Source: Dermanyssus gallinae
Lineage: Eukaryota > Arthropoda > Arachnida > Mesostigmata > Dermanyssidae
Assembly (NCBI GenBank): GCA_003439945.1
Contig: QVRM01001440.1
Location: forward strand, 372,001 to 436,000
Direction: 5' to 3'
Length of the DNA stretch: 64,000 nucleotides
Part shown: in pieces, positions 1-10,741 of the stretch
Layout: the number at the start of each line of letters is the position of its first letter
How positions within the stretch are numbered: position 1 is the stretch's first letter
Made by a program: the position numbers and the translations under genes
The notes under the pieces: generated by a model
The model's input: only the letters and a program-made list of their open reading frames with translations
The model's database searches: none
Told to the model about the DNA's origin: nothing

Positions 1-742
1 ATCGATGTCTTTAAGTGCCAAGTCTCGCTTATAACTGCTACATCAACGGATGACCACTTATCACAGAGTACACCGCTCAGGTGCTTGTGTTGCCCCCATT
101 TTTGAATCCCTCTGCGCCAGTATTGAGGTGTAATGTTGTAAGCGAGCTACTCAGAAGGGGAAAGGTCGTACCAGTACTCGGAACCTCGTCTTGGGTTTCC
201 GTGGCCCTCCCAGCAGAGATGACGTCCATTTCTAGAAGTTTGTTGGTTTCTTCTTTCATGGCATGGGTTTCTTCAAGAAGATCTCAGAGATTCCAGGCAG
301 ACTCACACGAACTTTGGGATCTAGGTTTGAGGACGAAATATCTATGATTAGGGACTGTACCACTGCTGCTAAGTAAGTTTTAGCATGCAGAATATCCCAA
401 AAGAACCGTTAGATTTAAATTTTAAATTAATCTAAAAAACATGTTTGTTGTTGAGTTAATATCATGTGGGAATTATCTATAGAACAATACATCTAGAAAT
501 GCCCTTCTGAGCTTTTCCGGGTCATTCGCTCTGCAGATGGATATGAGTGAAAAAGCATCTTATATCTTCCTTCAAGGCCTGAGTGACCGTAGGTTTGTTG
601 ACGAGAACTTCCGACTTGAACAGAGGTAAAGAGTCCAAAGGCGATAAATAAACGATCTATTCTGGAGAACAAGCTATTTTTAATAATGGTTGACTGTATA
701 TTCTCTAACGGTTAAAGGGGCTGACTGTCAAGCACAGCAGCA
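1..742. other. unassigned flank
   Basis: No gene, RNA or repeat recognised. The short reading frames here show no known motif. The last bases are the left flank of the R1-clade insertion that follows. Confidence 0.5.
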
Positions 743-755
743 GGTACAGCGTCAA
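743..755. repeat. target-site duplication, left copy (13 bp)
   Basis: GGTACAGCGTCAA occurs here and again exactly at 1903-1915, directly after the poly(A) of the LINE fragment. This perfect 13-bp direct repeat bounds the insertion and fixes its 5' truncation point at about 756. Confidence 0.85.
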
Positions 756-1902
756 CGGGCACGCTCGCACGCCGTCCCGCCACACCAGGTACCTAGGGGT
801 GACCTTGGACACAGGTCTAACTGGCCTGCCACACATTAGGCAGGTTACGCAAAAGGTGGCAAGAGTATCGGCCAACCTGGCCCGAATACTACCCCGGGAG
901 GGAGGCGCGTCCGATCGCAACGGCGTCTACTAGCTGCTGTTGCAGAAGCGGTCGCGCTCTATGCCGCGCCAGTGTGGGCGGACTTAGCACTCAGGACGGT
1001 CACGGCCCGCCAGGCTCTGCGCCGCTCCCAACGGGGTGTGGCAATTCCGGTTAGCCGGGCGTACCGGACGGTCTCCACGGACGTCCTGCTTGTTCTCGCA
1101 TGCCTGCTTCCATGGGACATGCTGGCGGAGGAGAGGAGTAGGCGGAGATTAAACGGAGAGATATCATGGACCGAGGCTCGAGAGGCCACACTCGCCGCTT
1201 GGGCGGAGATGTGGACCCACCCGCCTGCCGGAGACACGAGAGGCACGTGGACACGCTTCCTCATCACGGACTTGCGCAAGTGGTATACGGCACAGGGACT
1301 AATGACATATTACGCTGCCCAGGCGCTGAGCGGACATGGCCAGTTCCAGGCGTACATGATGAAGATCGGAAAGGCGGCGACGGACATATGCGTTCTCTGC
1401 GACGCCGGAGTGCCCGATGATGCCGCGCATACAATTGAGGCATGCACGGCGTTGTCTGCGTACCGCGATAGCTCACCGTTTACCCTACGGGCATCTACCG
1501 CGCAAGTGATCGTCACGCACATGGTTGACTCAACGACTAATTGGGGTGCTGGCCTAAAATACCTCGACGGGCTCATGCGCGAAAAGATCCGGCTGGAGAA
1601 TAATCGCCGGGCGCGATTCGTCCCCCGGAGCCCCCCTGATTTAACCCAGCAGGACTTGCCTGCTCGGAATGCACCTACAGACTAAGGAAAGGGTTGAAGC
1701 GTGAGGCTCCTCCCTCCTGGTCTCGAGATAATGGTTCACAATTCCGAACCAGGAGGGGGTTCCGGGGGGGGTGGTTTTTAGTGGGTAGTGCGCTCGGATT
1801 AGAGTGAGTCGCGTATTCCCTCTCCGAGCGTCTAGCCCCAAACTACCCGTCATTATATCGGCAGGTGTGCGGAAATGCATTTTCCACCCCTTAAAAAAAA
1901 AT
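756..1902 (+). mobile_element. 5'-truncated R1-clade LINE (family W)
   Basis: A truncated non-LTR retrotransposon insertion of about 1.15 kb. It holds only the C-terminal part of ORF2, a 3' untranslated region of about 210 bp and a short A tract at 1893-1901, bounded by a perfect 13-bp target duplication. The encoded protein aligns by eye with the longer family W copy at 31.0-33.1 kb (shared AYRTVSTE/D-LLVLA, PWD and GHGQFQ blocks). The fragment looks like a typical dead-on-arrival insertion made by target-primed reverse transcription. Confidence 0.85.
757..1685 (+). pseudogene. R1-clade ORF2 C-terminus, frameshifted
   Basis: This is the C-terminal thumb/connection region of a LINE reverse-transcriptase polyprotein, ending in a zinc motif. 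The first part (757 to about 900, RYLGVTLDTGLTG) is in a different frame from the rest. The shift lies near 900, just before YAAPVWAD, and the 972-1685 frame is then open to the stop. Visible motifs are AYRTVSTDVLLVLA, SGHGQFQAYM and a CCHC-type finger (CVLCDAGVPDDAAHTIEAC), as in R1-clade elements. The catalytic palm is absent through 5' truncation, so it cannot be functional. Clade call is from motif resemblance only. Confidence 0.8.
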
Positions 1903-1915
1903 GGTACAGCGTCAA
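1903..1915. repeat. target-site duplication, right copy (13 bp)
   Basis: Identical to 743-755. It lies immediately after the A tract of the R1-clade insertion. Confidence 0.85.
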
Positions 1916-4404
1916 ACTTGAATTTATTGTTTAGAAACCCTGTACAGAAACCTGTCTTAGGGACTGCGTAAAGTTTTGGAAAAGTTGTTTTTGGGATATT
2001 ATCAACATTTGCTTAAGTAAGTTCCACGTCGTTAAAACGCTTCTCTTTGAAAGCAGATTTCAATTTAAGGGGGAGCATGGAATCTACCGAATCTAAATCT
2101 GGCCACTAGCGAGGAGGAACGTTGACCCTGTGTCGTCTTTTATAGCTAGCGACTTGATATTGCGGCACGGTTCCGTTTGCATTTCATTGTTTGCTGCTTA
2201 CTTCCGCCAACAACTTGCCCGGTTTATTAAAGCTCTGCGATTGCCTAAAATGTGCTAGCGTAACCTTTCCCTAATAGAAAAGACGGGCAATCCTAACGGT
2301 TACGCAGGTCCCAATTATTCGAGTGATGTATTATATATATAGCATACTGCACTGATGTTAACCAGTGAATGACAACAATTAGGCTTTTCCGTATAACACG
2401 TCGTGGATATACGTATGAGCATTCGCGCGTTTGCTACCTCTTTCGTTTTGCCTTAGGCGCTACTTAGCTAAATACATTTAGGAGGCTATCGTGTACTTTT
2501 TTCAATAGCAAGTGTAATAATACATTACATAATACATATTGTAGTGCTTATCTGGTTATTACACTGGCGTGAACTGATCAACATTCATCGGTGCTTGGAT
2601 ATTAGTTGGTCTTTATCAGCCTATCAACGTTTTGCTGCGCGATTGGCTCTACGCACATTGCAAATATTTTCGGCGAATTTCTTTAGTTTTGTTCGATTCG
2701 TAGATTCTTGATAAAATACATAACAGATACTTTTTATCCAGCAACACTGCGTACGTTCTGTTTAAGGTTTGCAAACTCAGGCTGGAAAATAATTCGTGTC
2801 GATTTAAAGTGCATTTACATTATGACGCATGTGGTACATAGAAACATTTGAGTTTGATATTTGCAGTTACAATTCTAGCGGAGTGCCTTTGGAATCTTGC
2901 ATACTTTGAGTATTTATGGCTCACTGGCTCTTCGTTATCAACACGCTACAGGTCACCTAGTAAACTCGTAGCTATACGCGCTAGAGAATTAGCAGTGGTA
3001 GATAGACTCAATTGCTCGGTACTAACGTAAGTAGCATCTTCAGTTGTGACAGAACAGGCTACAACTGTACATACACACAACATAATACATATATGTCATA
3101 CGCTTACATTATAAATGATAAGTACACACTTTGTATTTAGTTAACATAAGGTCGGTAGATGAAGTAAAGATCATTTTTAATTTTAGCGACATAGAATCGC
3201 GATTCTGATCGAGACATTGGTTATTAGGCTTGTAAGTAGGTCGTCTGCTACCAGGCGATACGACTGTATTCGCAGCTATTGAGAGCATCCCATATGTTCT
3301 CGGCAGCTGCAATTCGGCCGCAACTATGCGCCTACATTTGATGCAAACTGTTATGATCGGTAAGTAAACTTTTCGTTATAACTAAGCGTCAATGATTGCT
3401 ACAACATAACGATACACATTCATTGATTTGAAAGGCATAATTTGTGACGTAGTGCGGTTTGAAAATAAACGTACACCATTAGCCTAGTTCCGCTCAGTAC
3501 ATTATCTCTAATAATTCTAGAATTAAATTTTTTTTAAGGCGGTTGTTTTAATTCTAGACTATCCTACGTCCCCTACGGGCTTGGAACTTGACCAAAAATA
3601 CTTTTCCTCGGCGCACTTATTAGATGAACTGTACGGGATGACACGTTGTACCTTTAAGGCTTGGCTCAGCCTATGAGGTCATCGTGCGCGAAATACTGAT
3701 GGCCCAAGCTGCCACACTGACCTTCGCTTGGTCTCGTCGCTCGATTGCTTTAACCTACATTCATCATCCACTATTGGGGTCGTTACATCCTTCAATTTGT
3801 AGCCACTCATCGCAAATTTGTTTACAGTGTCTTGACACGGCGCGTTTTCGATTCGCACTGAAGGGATCTCGTCCCGATTGTTGTGAGTGATTCTGTTTTG
3901 GCTTTTGTGCGAGCATATGCATTATCATCTTGAGTGAGTTGCGAGCCAAGGTCAGAGTCGTTTAACAAGAATTCTTTGTAGACCTGGGTCGATTGAAAGT
4001 TTGTTAAAATACAGACGTCCACTTCACTGTGGCTGTTTAATTATGGTTTTTGGAGTCCAATGTCGAGGACAAAATGTGTCTGCGCTGAAGTTTAGCAGTG
4101 TCAATGGCAGTGATTGGTTTTATAGATTGAAAATTCTTCCGAATTCAGTAAACGGGCCGTTCAGCCGATAGTCGAGTTCTGCCTGGTCCTTGGAGTTTGT
4201 TGTCTAATACAAATGCATCTGCTGTTTTTCGAGTTTGGCCCACTAAGACTTCCAGCGTAACCAATAGAAAAATGTTTTATGGAAATTCTGCGGGTCAATC
4301 GGAGTTCCTGGAATAAGCGCCCAACATTAACAGACGAAGTGAATCCGCGGTGTCGCAATCTTACAAGTATACTCTACGTTAGCATAAGAGCCACTGTTAG
4401 CCCT
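1916..4404. other. non-coding flank upstream of the CD36 gene
   Basis: A+T-rich unique-looking DNA without a convincing gene. Short open frames at 2848-3030 and 3684-3890 have no recognisable motif and no flanking splice context I can support. It probably contains the promoter and 5' untranslated region of the CD36 gene, but no core promoter element was certain. Confidence 0.4.
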
Positions 4405-4595
4405 AAAAACTGTTGAACTCGGTGGCGTGGTGCATTCGGGTAAGCCTTGCGAGCAGGAAAAGACACATAGGTGCACGGATTCGATCTCCACAGTTGCGCA
4501 TTTGTATTTATGGTGTTCCGTCTTACGAAGTGATGCGAAAGCAAATATGGTGGACGGTAAATGTTGGCTGAGAGCCAACCCGAAAATATTATGAC
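4405..4595 (+). repeat. tRNA-like SINE copy (type 3)
   Basis: The block TGGCGTGGTGCATTCG resembles an RNA polymerase III A box, and about 50 bp downstream ATTCGATCTCC resembles a B box. The same order (gcgtggtgcattcg, then gacacataggtgca) recurs near 59673-59735. The downstream part (tacgaagtgatgcgaaagcaaata) recurs at 60588-60620. Three partial copies in 64 kb indicate a dispersed short repeat, probably a tRNA-derived SINE; the A/B-box reading is inference. Confidence 0.5.
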
Positions 4596-4893
4596 AATAT
4601 ACTCTAAGCAAGGACTGCCAACACAGCACAGACGTTTGAAGGCGTGTGCTAGTCCGACTATGCGCTAAGGATGCCAGTCTAGTGGCCGTATTCTAGCAGT
4701 TGCCTCAGAAAGTGGAAGTAAGTTAGCACTGTGCTTCATCCTATTTGTTCATAACCGTTAACCAAAAGTTAGAACTGCACTACCTCGTCTGCCTCTGTTG
4801 GTGCGGCTTTGATCTTTTAGTCAATTTAAAAGACCGTCGTATACGAAATAAGCACACGGCTGTTTTAGATACTCCCGAATTATAATAACTAAA

Positions 4894-5216
4894 ATGTGTA
4901 TTGTTAATGCAACGAATAGCTTATTAAATACGTTACTCAGTCGGATATATCTGTTTCATGTGTTTTTCGAAATTGCAGTTGCGTCTATCATTTTGCTGGT
5001 AATAGACTTTGGTATATTATTTTGGACGTTAAGAGAGATACAGCGAGAACGGATTACTGAACCTCTTGTGGAGAATTCTCTGGTATACAGGATCTCGTTC
5101 AATTTTCCAATATATTCCTACCAATCACTCTACATATTTAACCTCACTAATCTAGAAGAACTCGTAAGCAATCAACACATACCTATCGTACAGGAACTCG
5201 GACCGTATGTATTCAG
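4894..5216 (+). CDS. CD36-family receptor, exon 1 (N-terminus and first membrane helix)
   Basis: Encodes residues 1-107 plus two bases of the next codon. The ATG at 4894 is the first Met after an in-frame TAA at 4849-4851. A hydrophobic stretch at about residues 22-46 (HVFFEIAVASIILLVIDFG) is the N-terminal membrane anchor of the family, preceded by a short cytosolic end. The ectodomain then starts with the family signature: LYIFNLTNLEEL (a glycosylatable NLT inside the usual Y-x-FN-x-TN block) and ELGPYVFR. The exon ends ...TTCAG|GTTAGT, a good donor. It is the most diagnostic exon of the gene. Subfamily (SCARB, SNMP or croquemort-like) cannot be decided by eye. Confidence 0.85.
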
Positions 5217-6061
5217 GTTAGTTCTCCTACGGTAATTTAAAAATTAGTTTAATATAATACAAATGCATGCAGAATAACGTACGCATTACTTTCGTTGATG
5301 ATAATTTGATGTATTTTTCTTCTTTAGAATCACACTATCATGGGTGTTAGTACGTAGTAACAACCTTGAAAACGTAACGTTTAGTTTTAAATTCGTGTGA
5401 TAATTTGCTAGACACGTTCTGTAGGCGATTTTGCACGGTAGACTGTGTTGTTTAAACAAGAGGCTGACTAAGTGAGTGAAGCATATAGCTGTACTCATTA
5501 AAACATGTAATATACTCAAATACACATAAATTTCCATCATTGCTTAGGGGCTAGATCAGAGATCGTTTAGTGGCTGTATCCAAAAGACTAGTAGTCAATA
5601 AGAGCCAAAACAGTAAAATATATCTGTAATTAAATATTAAACAAAATTATATTAAATAAATAAAAATATTAAAATAAAGTGTATACTGGTACACATTAAC
5701 AGATAACAATAATTCTCAAGATAATGATAATGTAGTAATGAAAATGAATATACAAAAATTGTAAGGTAGTGCAGTGATTTTTTTATAAAATGTAAATTAA
5801 ACTATTACCAGGAGGGGACGCCTGTGAAAACAAAACTATGAAAAAAAACACATATTTTCGAATGCTTCTATTGAAGGCAGAAGAATTGGGAATGGCCGCA
5901 GTGGCGGGAAAATTCTTTACCTAACGGTAAATTAGTAATGACGTCGTCCATTTCAAGAAAGCGTATTGGCAGAGCAGTGATGGCGAGGTAAAGTCGCCTA
6001 TTTGCATAGCGTATGGAGCAGCAAAATATGTGGTATAGAAAAGGCCATCTGTTTTGCTCCT
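5217..6061. other. intron 1, first part
   Basis: A+T-rich intronic sequence with poly-A/T runs; no transposon or RNA gene recognised. Confidence 0.4.
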
Positions 6062-6475
6062 TCACGTTAAAACAGACCGTGCTCTTCTAATAGAGAGCCG
6101 TCTGATTCTATAGGTCGCAGAAAATAGGGCGAATGACCCTGTTTTGCAGTGTCTGAAGTGTCCAGGATGACACGTTTGTAAATCCCACCCCAGTCCACAC
6201 TTTATAAATAGAGATGGGTATTTACGTGCGCATAATACACCGGGGCTGTCATTTGCTCCAACGGATTGGGAATCGCCATGACACAGATCTTTAATGCACA
6301 GAGGACCGCACATATAGGAACATCTAAATTTCCCCCAACAGTTCTTGTGGCAACATGCCCGCTTGCTCTCAGCGGTATAGTAAGCTGATTGGGCGGTAGG
6401 ATCCTGGGCCGTTTGGTATGAGGACCAGGTCTGCGGCAGGGAGTGCGCCCATTTGGAACATCTCAATTGCCGCAC
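6062..6475 (-). pseudogene. open frame with cysteine-rich end, possibly piggyBac-like remnant
   Basis: A 137-codon open frame on the minus strand contains a Cys-rich run (CCHKNCWGKFRCSYMCGPLC) followed by IKDLCH. The spacing and the LC-x3-LCH ending recall the C-terminal cysteine-rich domain of piggyBac transposases, which binds the transposon ends. No DDD catalytic domain, inverted repeats or TTAA duplication could be recognised beside it. It may equally be chance, or another decayed zinc-binding fragment. Confidence 0.2.
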
Positions 6476-6504
6476 TTCTTCTTTAGGTAATCGATCTCCG
6501 CTGT

Positions 6505-6900
6505 TGGTTTATCAAAAACCACCTCATTTACGTTAATGTTGCATTTGTGTATCGAACCCACGTTAATAGGAGACTTTAAACACCGCAAATTACCAGTTCG
6601 ACCACAACACACTTGATGCATACAAACAGCACAGAGAAAGAATCTAGAACTCTATGATTCAAAATGTTACCTACTTAATTTGCAAAATAACCTGTCACGG
6701 AGAATATCAGTACCTCTGTCTGAAGGGAAAATGTTTCAAAATTAACGAGTGTTTGTAAAAACTGTGGCGAAATTGATATCAGGTAATGCGATGTTTAGAA
6801 TTAAACACCAGCTCGTTAACAGCTGTTGTAATTGACGTGCCTGAACGGTGTAACCTGTATTTACTGTGAGGATATACCAATAATAATGAATAAGTATCAA
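6505..6900 (+). pseudogene. family H LINE C-terminal fragment, degenerate copy 1
   Basis: Matches the better-preserved copy at 7860-8330 over most of its length. The shared order is tggtttatcaaaaacc, then a block encoding an HGxYQYLCL zinc region, then aaactgtggcgaaattgatatc. Frameshifts and stop codons interrupt the frame. It represents the extreme C-terminus of a LINE ORF2 whose last domain carries a Cys/His zinc motif. No catalytic part is present. It lies in intron 1 of the CD36 gene. Confidence 0.6.
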
Positions 6901-7300
6901 TAATATACCTTAATTCAGCTAATGCTTATATTTAAAGAGAGTTAGTAGAATAAACTAGTTCTATCTGTTGTATGTTTTTTTCTGTTAAATGATTACCGGT
7001 GCCATCACCGTTCCAAGCTATGCATTTCTGGTAATATCAGTATAGGGCGAGTGTTCACTGAAGTCCATTAAGCCTTGTTTTGATCTACAGCGATACCGAA
7101 GTGTCCAGGACATTAAACAAACAATATTTATTTAACAATTCGTTACTGCTTGTATATAGTGAGGATAAGCCACTTTCTATGTACGGTAAATGTTGCAGGT
7201 TGATCGATTCGCCTTCACTTCTCTGAAAAAGGTCTAAATTTTTTTTTTCGAATTTTATAATGATTCTTTACGGACAAAACCGAAAAAAATGTGTGGCCCC

Positions 7301-7358
7301 TATATATATATTTACAATTGGCGTGCCACAAGGCACGCCAATTGTAAATATATATATA
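7301..7358. repeat. perfect 27-bp inverted repeat (hairpin)
   Basis: Arms 7301-7327 and 7332-7358 are exact reverse complements around a 4-base loop (ACAA). The unique core of each arm is TTTACAATTGGCGTGCC / GGCACGCCAATTGTAAA, flanked by (TA)n. The right side continues as TA and then a T-tract. Confidence 0.9.
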
Positions 7359-7700
7359 TATATATTTTTTTTTTTAGAGGACTAACTGGGAAATGCGGAT
7401 TGCACACGCGGGCACCACGGCAGGATTGTCCTGCAAGTGTGGGCCGGTAGTGTGGGGCTCCCAACCCACTAAAAACCAGTCATGTCCTCCTTCCCCCCCC
7501 CCAGCAGGGAAGTGCTGTTAGCATTACTACAAACTACTGAGGGGGGGGGGGTATGAGTCTCGGTTACTGGTGGCCGCAGGCTCTCCGGAGAGGGCGTCGA
7601 CATGCGAACAGTTCGCTCCTTCTCAGCTAAAACACTTTTGATGACGGTGCGACTGTGCGCCAGTCACCGAATGAGGTCGTCATCCGTTTTGACTAGGACA
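7359..7700 (-). mobile_element. possible R1-like LINE 3' end (family W type)
   Basis: A T-run at 7365-7375 would be the poly(A) of a minus-strand LINE. The following GC-richer sequence has the same layout as the 3' untranslated regions next to the T-runs at 31047 and 47903 (a conserved accca-ctaaa block about 90-130 bp in). No coding part is recognisable, so the assignment rests on these short similarities. Confidence 0.35.
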
Positions 7701-7759
7701 GGGAAGACTGAGTGAGTTCGGCGAGGTGCAGCCGGGTACGTTCCGCAAGAGTCCGCGCT

Positions 7760-8332
7760 GGGCTTACCAGGCGGGGCAGAATAGAACAGTGCGTTCTGCC
7801 GTGTCGTCCACCAGTTGGCTGCAGTGGAGGCATGTTGGACTCCCTGCCTTGCCTAAAAGAGCGCTTGGTTTATCAAAAACCTGCCTCATCTACATTGGTG
7901 CTGCAAATGTGCAATGAGCCCTTATTAATAGAAGACCCTAGAGCACCCGTAATACCAATTTCCAGATCACGAAAGCGCTTGAGGCATAAAAGCAACATAG
8001 AGAACGGCAAAACAGGAACTTTGTAATCAACAATTTTACACACGGACCTGCTTTTCTTAGCAACAGATGGAAAAAAGATCTGCAACAGAACAGAGCAGTG
8101 ATCTGCAAAATAACTTGGCACGGATACCACCAATACCTCTGCCTAAAAGAAAAATGTTTCCAAATCAACGAATGTGGTTGTAAATATTGTGGTGAAATTG
8201 ACATCGACCGATATCACGTGATGAAATGTATAGAACTGAACACCAGTTCATTACCAGCTGCTGTAATTGACGAACTTGAGCGGGATAGCCCGTAAATATT
8301 GTGAGAATCTACAAATAATGGTGAGTAAACAT

Positions 8333-8336
<4 letters not shown>
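7760..8336 (+). pseudogene. family H LINE C-terminal fragment, copy 2
   Basis: The last ~190 codons of a family H ORF2 in two frames. The first block (about 7831-7945) reads LPCLKERLVYQ...CNEPLLIEDPR, the region after the reverse-transcriptase thumb. The second (8098-8295) reads WHGYHQYLCLKEKCF, then CGCKYCGEIDIDRYH and a final MKC. Together they form a Cys/His zinc motif H-x2-H-x4-C...C-x-C-x2-C...YH-x3-C. A stop follows, then about 40 bp, then a (TA)n tract at 8337 that appears to be the 3' tail of the family. Lacks endonuclease and reverse transcriptase, so non-functional. Confidence 0.65.

Positions 8337-8387
<51 letters not shown>
8337..8387. repeat. (TA)n microsatellite
   Basis: About 51 bp of uninterrupted TA. 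The left edge abuts the family H 3' end; the right edge abuts the interrupted C-terminus of a minus-strand family R LINE. Confidence 0.95.
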
Positions 8388-8390
<3 letters not shown>

Positions 8391-9640
8391 TCTTTCACAG
8401 CGTTGCCGCGCTGAACTTCGATCGATATGCGCTGTAACAGGTATTCGCTAGCGCGAGGGTCCTCAGTTGCAGAGATAACTTTCCGGCCCAGTTCCTTAAT
8501 AAATGTTATAGACTCCGGTCTGATACGGCGAAAGGCTGAACTATACATTGCGACACTGTAACATCCCAAAGGAGGAGACGACCATGAGCCCAGGGGGTGA
8601 GAGTTTTTCCGTCTGGCCTCAGCTGGCTATTCTGACTGAGGCCGACAGGCTCTTTCATTGCCGGAATGTGGGCCGAGTGAAGAGTGCAAAAGATAACGTC
8701 GTTGATGGCGAAGTGACGTGAGTGGCGCTCAGCGCTATAGCGACACGAGAAGGCGTGTTCATCCGTGGCGCTTACTGGTGCTCTGCATAGGTTGCATGGA
8801 CGGGGTGCGCAAACTGCCTCCCCCAGCCGCAAGCCGGAAACGATGCGGAGTGTGTTGTTGTCCAAAATCGTTCCCAGTTTCGGCAAAGGAAGGGCTTGGA
8901 GCCACTTGCCACTTATTTGTTCAAAGCACGCTTCTAAACGGGCCCTTCCTAAGCTGTTGAGAACCTGATTTTCTAAGCTCAAGAACCTATACGGTCGCGT
9001 TGGAGTCGAGATACCACGATTCGATCCAGAGATTCTTGTGTTATGTACTCCGGCACAGAATCCCACTGGTCGCGAAAGTTTGCGAGTGCTGCCTGCGTTG
9101 AATCAGCGATTCAACTTTCAGTCCAAGGGGCAATGACAAGCTTCTTAAATTTGGATGCAGGTAGCAGGATAGGGCAATATCGACCGATCTGCGTACATCT
9201 AAGCTCCCACCACTAACAGGACGCGCTGCTTGAGTTCAAGACAGATCTTTCGAATCAACATTTAGCCGGGATTGTAAGGTCCCGGGAGTATCTCATCAAA
9301 ACGATATATAAGGTCGCTGAGGACGTCGAAAAAGTCGAATGCTCTGAATCTTTTGATGTCCTCAATGACCGTCAAGCTGTCGCCGGCAAAGGTGGCGTCG
9401 TCGAAATACCACGGCCGCATCTTCGATTCTAGTCTGGCCTGAAGATTGGAGATGCCGATGCAGAAAAGTGCTGGACCGCAAGAATCCCCCTGCTGTACGC
9501 CACAACATGATTTTATGGTTTCTGCCTGCCAAAGGAGATTGGTGGGAAACCGGTACATCCAACAAACGGCCGGAAAAAGCCCTGGTGCTTTGGACCTTAC
9601 AGAGGGAAGGATATAAAGTTGTGCATCGCAAAGTTTAAAT
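8388..9640 (-). pseudogene. family R LINE fragment: RT palm and restriction-like endonuclease
   Basis: Read on the minus strand. At 9262-9631 the reverse-transcriptase palm has GVQQGDSCGPALF (motif B) and WYFDDAT (motif C with both Asp). At 8506-9066 there is a zinc motif (CNLCRAPVSATDEHAFSC), RHSRHFAIND and LRPDGKTLTP followed by LLLWDVTV, the PD...D signature of the restriction-like nuclease of R2/NeSL-type LINEs. At 8388-8569 comes the family's terminal block ending QRISIEVQRGNA. The pieces are in different frames with about 200 bp between palm and nuclease, and the C-terminus is cut by the (TA)n tract, so the copy is dead. Family R also occurs at 23.4, 42.5-46.9 and 57.0 kb. Confidence 0.75.
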
Positions 9641-9984
9641 CCCGGTTTTCTCTAAATGCCTTGTAGCTCTTAAGCACTCTTTCACTGACTCGCTCTAAGC
9701 CTTTGAGGTCACTTAATTTCAAGTGCTGCTTTGAGATCGACGACTCGACAATCCCTTAGTAGCATAATAGCTGCAGTTGCCTGAGCTCGCAGTTCTTCAA
9801 AATGCCCATTAAGGTCAAGCGTGCCAAGGTCACACTTCTTTTGTAAAAAAAAGTTTTAAATGCAGCTACTATTGCTGCATAGTGAGGAATGAGAAACGTC
9901 CTACTTTTAATATCGAGCAGTGCGGGTCTCGAACTTAGCAAATAGATGTTACCCCGCGGAGACTGATGTACACTAATCACACAT

Positions 9985-10380
9985 CCTTTTTTAATTAAGC
10001 TTCAATCTCTGATGGCGCCAGATCCTTATGGAACAGTACCATGGGCCATTGGAAGTAGCGAGTGCCATTTGGCCAGGGTCACTCACGTTTCCTTTCACCA
10101 TCCGACGTGCTTTGCCCCAACATCTGTGAGCCCGTGTCATTCAAATTCATCGTGATCTGCTAGTACAGCAGGCGGAAATCGAGCCTTTCCAAGGCATCTT
10201 TGTCCTTCAGTGCCTCTGCTATCATAGCTGCTTTCAGCGCTCTGAAGTCGTGCAGCATATGTAGTTTACGGACTTCTTAAGGGCTCCTTCTGGGGAGCTT
10301 TGCAATTACTATGGCTTCAGCCTGTTCCAGTAGGAATAATGGTCACAGGATGCGTGACTGACGATTTCAACGCTAAAATC
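9985..10380 (-). pseudogene. R1-like LINE 3' end (C-terminal tail and 3' UTR)
   Basis: The block 9996-10150 is clearly similar to 48048-48210 (both contain atgggccatt, gccactcacg and ccgacgtgcttt-cccaacat in the same order). On the minus strand a tail of the type FRALKAAMIAEALKD... ends at a stop near 10165. This resembles the terminal helix that follows the zinc motif in the R1-like fragments. Only the extreme 3' end is present. Confidence 0.5.
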
Positions 10381-10697
10381 GTTTAATCTGGGACGGCGAT
10401 CGGCAGAGGCGTGTGCCCCGCCGCGACTGAAGCAATGAATCTTTGTTGTGGCAATGTGAAGGATTCAGGCAGCCATCTGCGCACCATTGTGTTGCTTCGT
10501 TCAAGCAGCAATGCTAGCGGTTTTGGTGTATCGACGCACTCGTGAGCCTGATTTAGATGTAAATAAACATATTCATAAAGCCCTTTCAGTCTGCTTCACT
10601 GCCTTGTTTAGCAAGGAGGATGACAGCATTCCAACTATCCGCGGAAAGGAAAAGACAAATATCCATGGCATTTGCCTTGAAGGAACAAGGTAGAGCT
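10381..10697. other. intron 1, unassigned
   Basis: Open frames at 10487-10693 show no known motif. This is the left flank of the I-clade insertion. Confidence 0.35.
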
Positions 10698-10709
10698 ATA
10701 GTATTTGTT
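10698..10709. repeat. target-site duplication, left copy (12 bp)
   Basis: ATAGTATTTGTT, repeated exactly at 15424-15435 after the A-rich tail of the I-clade LINE. Confidence 0.85.
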
Positions 10710-10741
10710 AATATAATAAAAGTATATAAAGTAATAAACCT

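Noticed and set aside
2848..3030. 60-codon frame with a hydrophobic start, considered as an upstream exon or signal peptide
   Set aside because: No family resemblance, and the CD36 exon 1 already has its own start after an in-frame stop.
8309..8569. Open frames with long IYIYIY runs (also near 38.98, 40.72, 47.0, 50.0, 50.6, 53.8, 63.2 kb)
   Set aside because: They are translations of (TA)n microsatellites and have no protein meaning.
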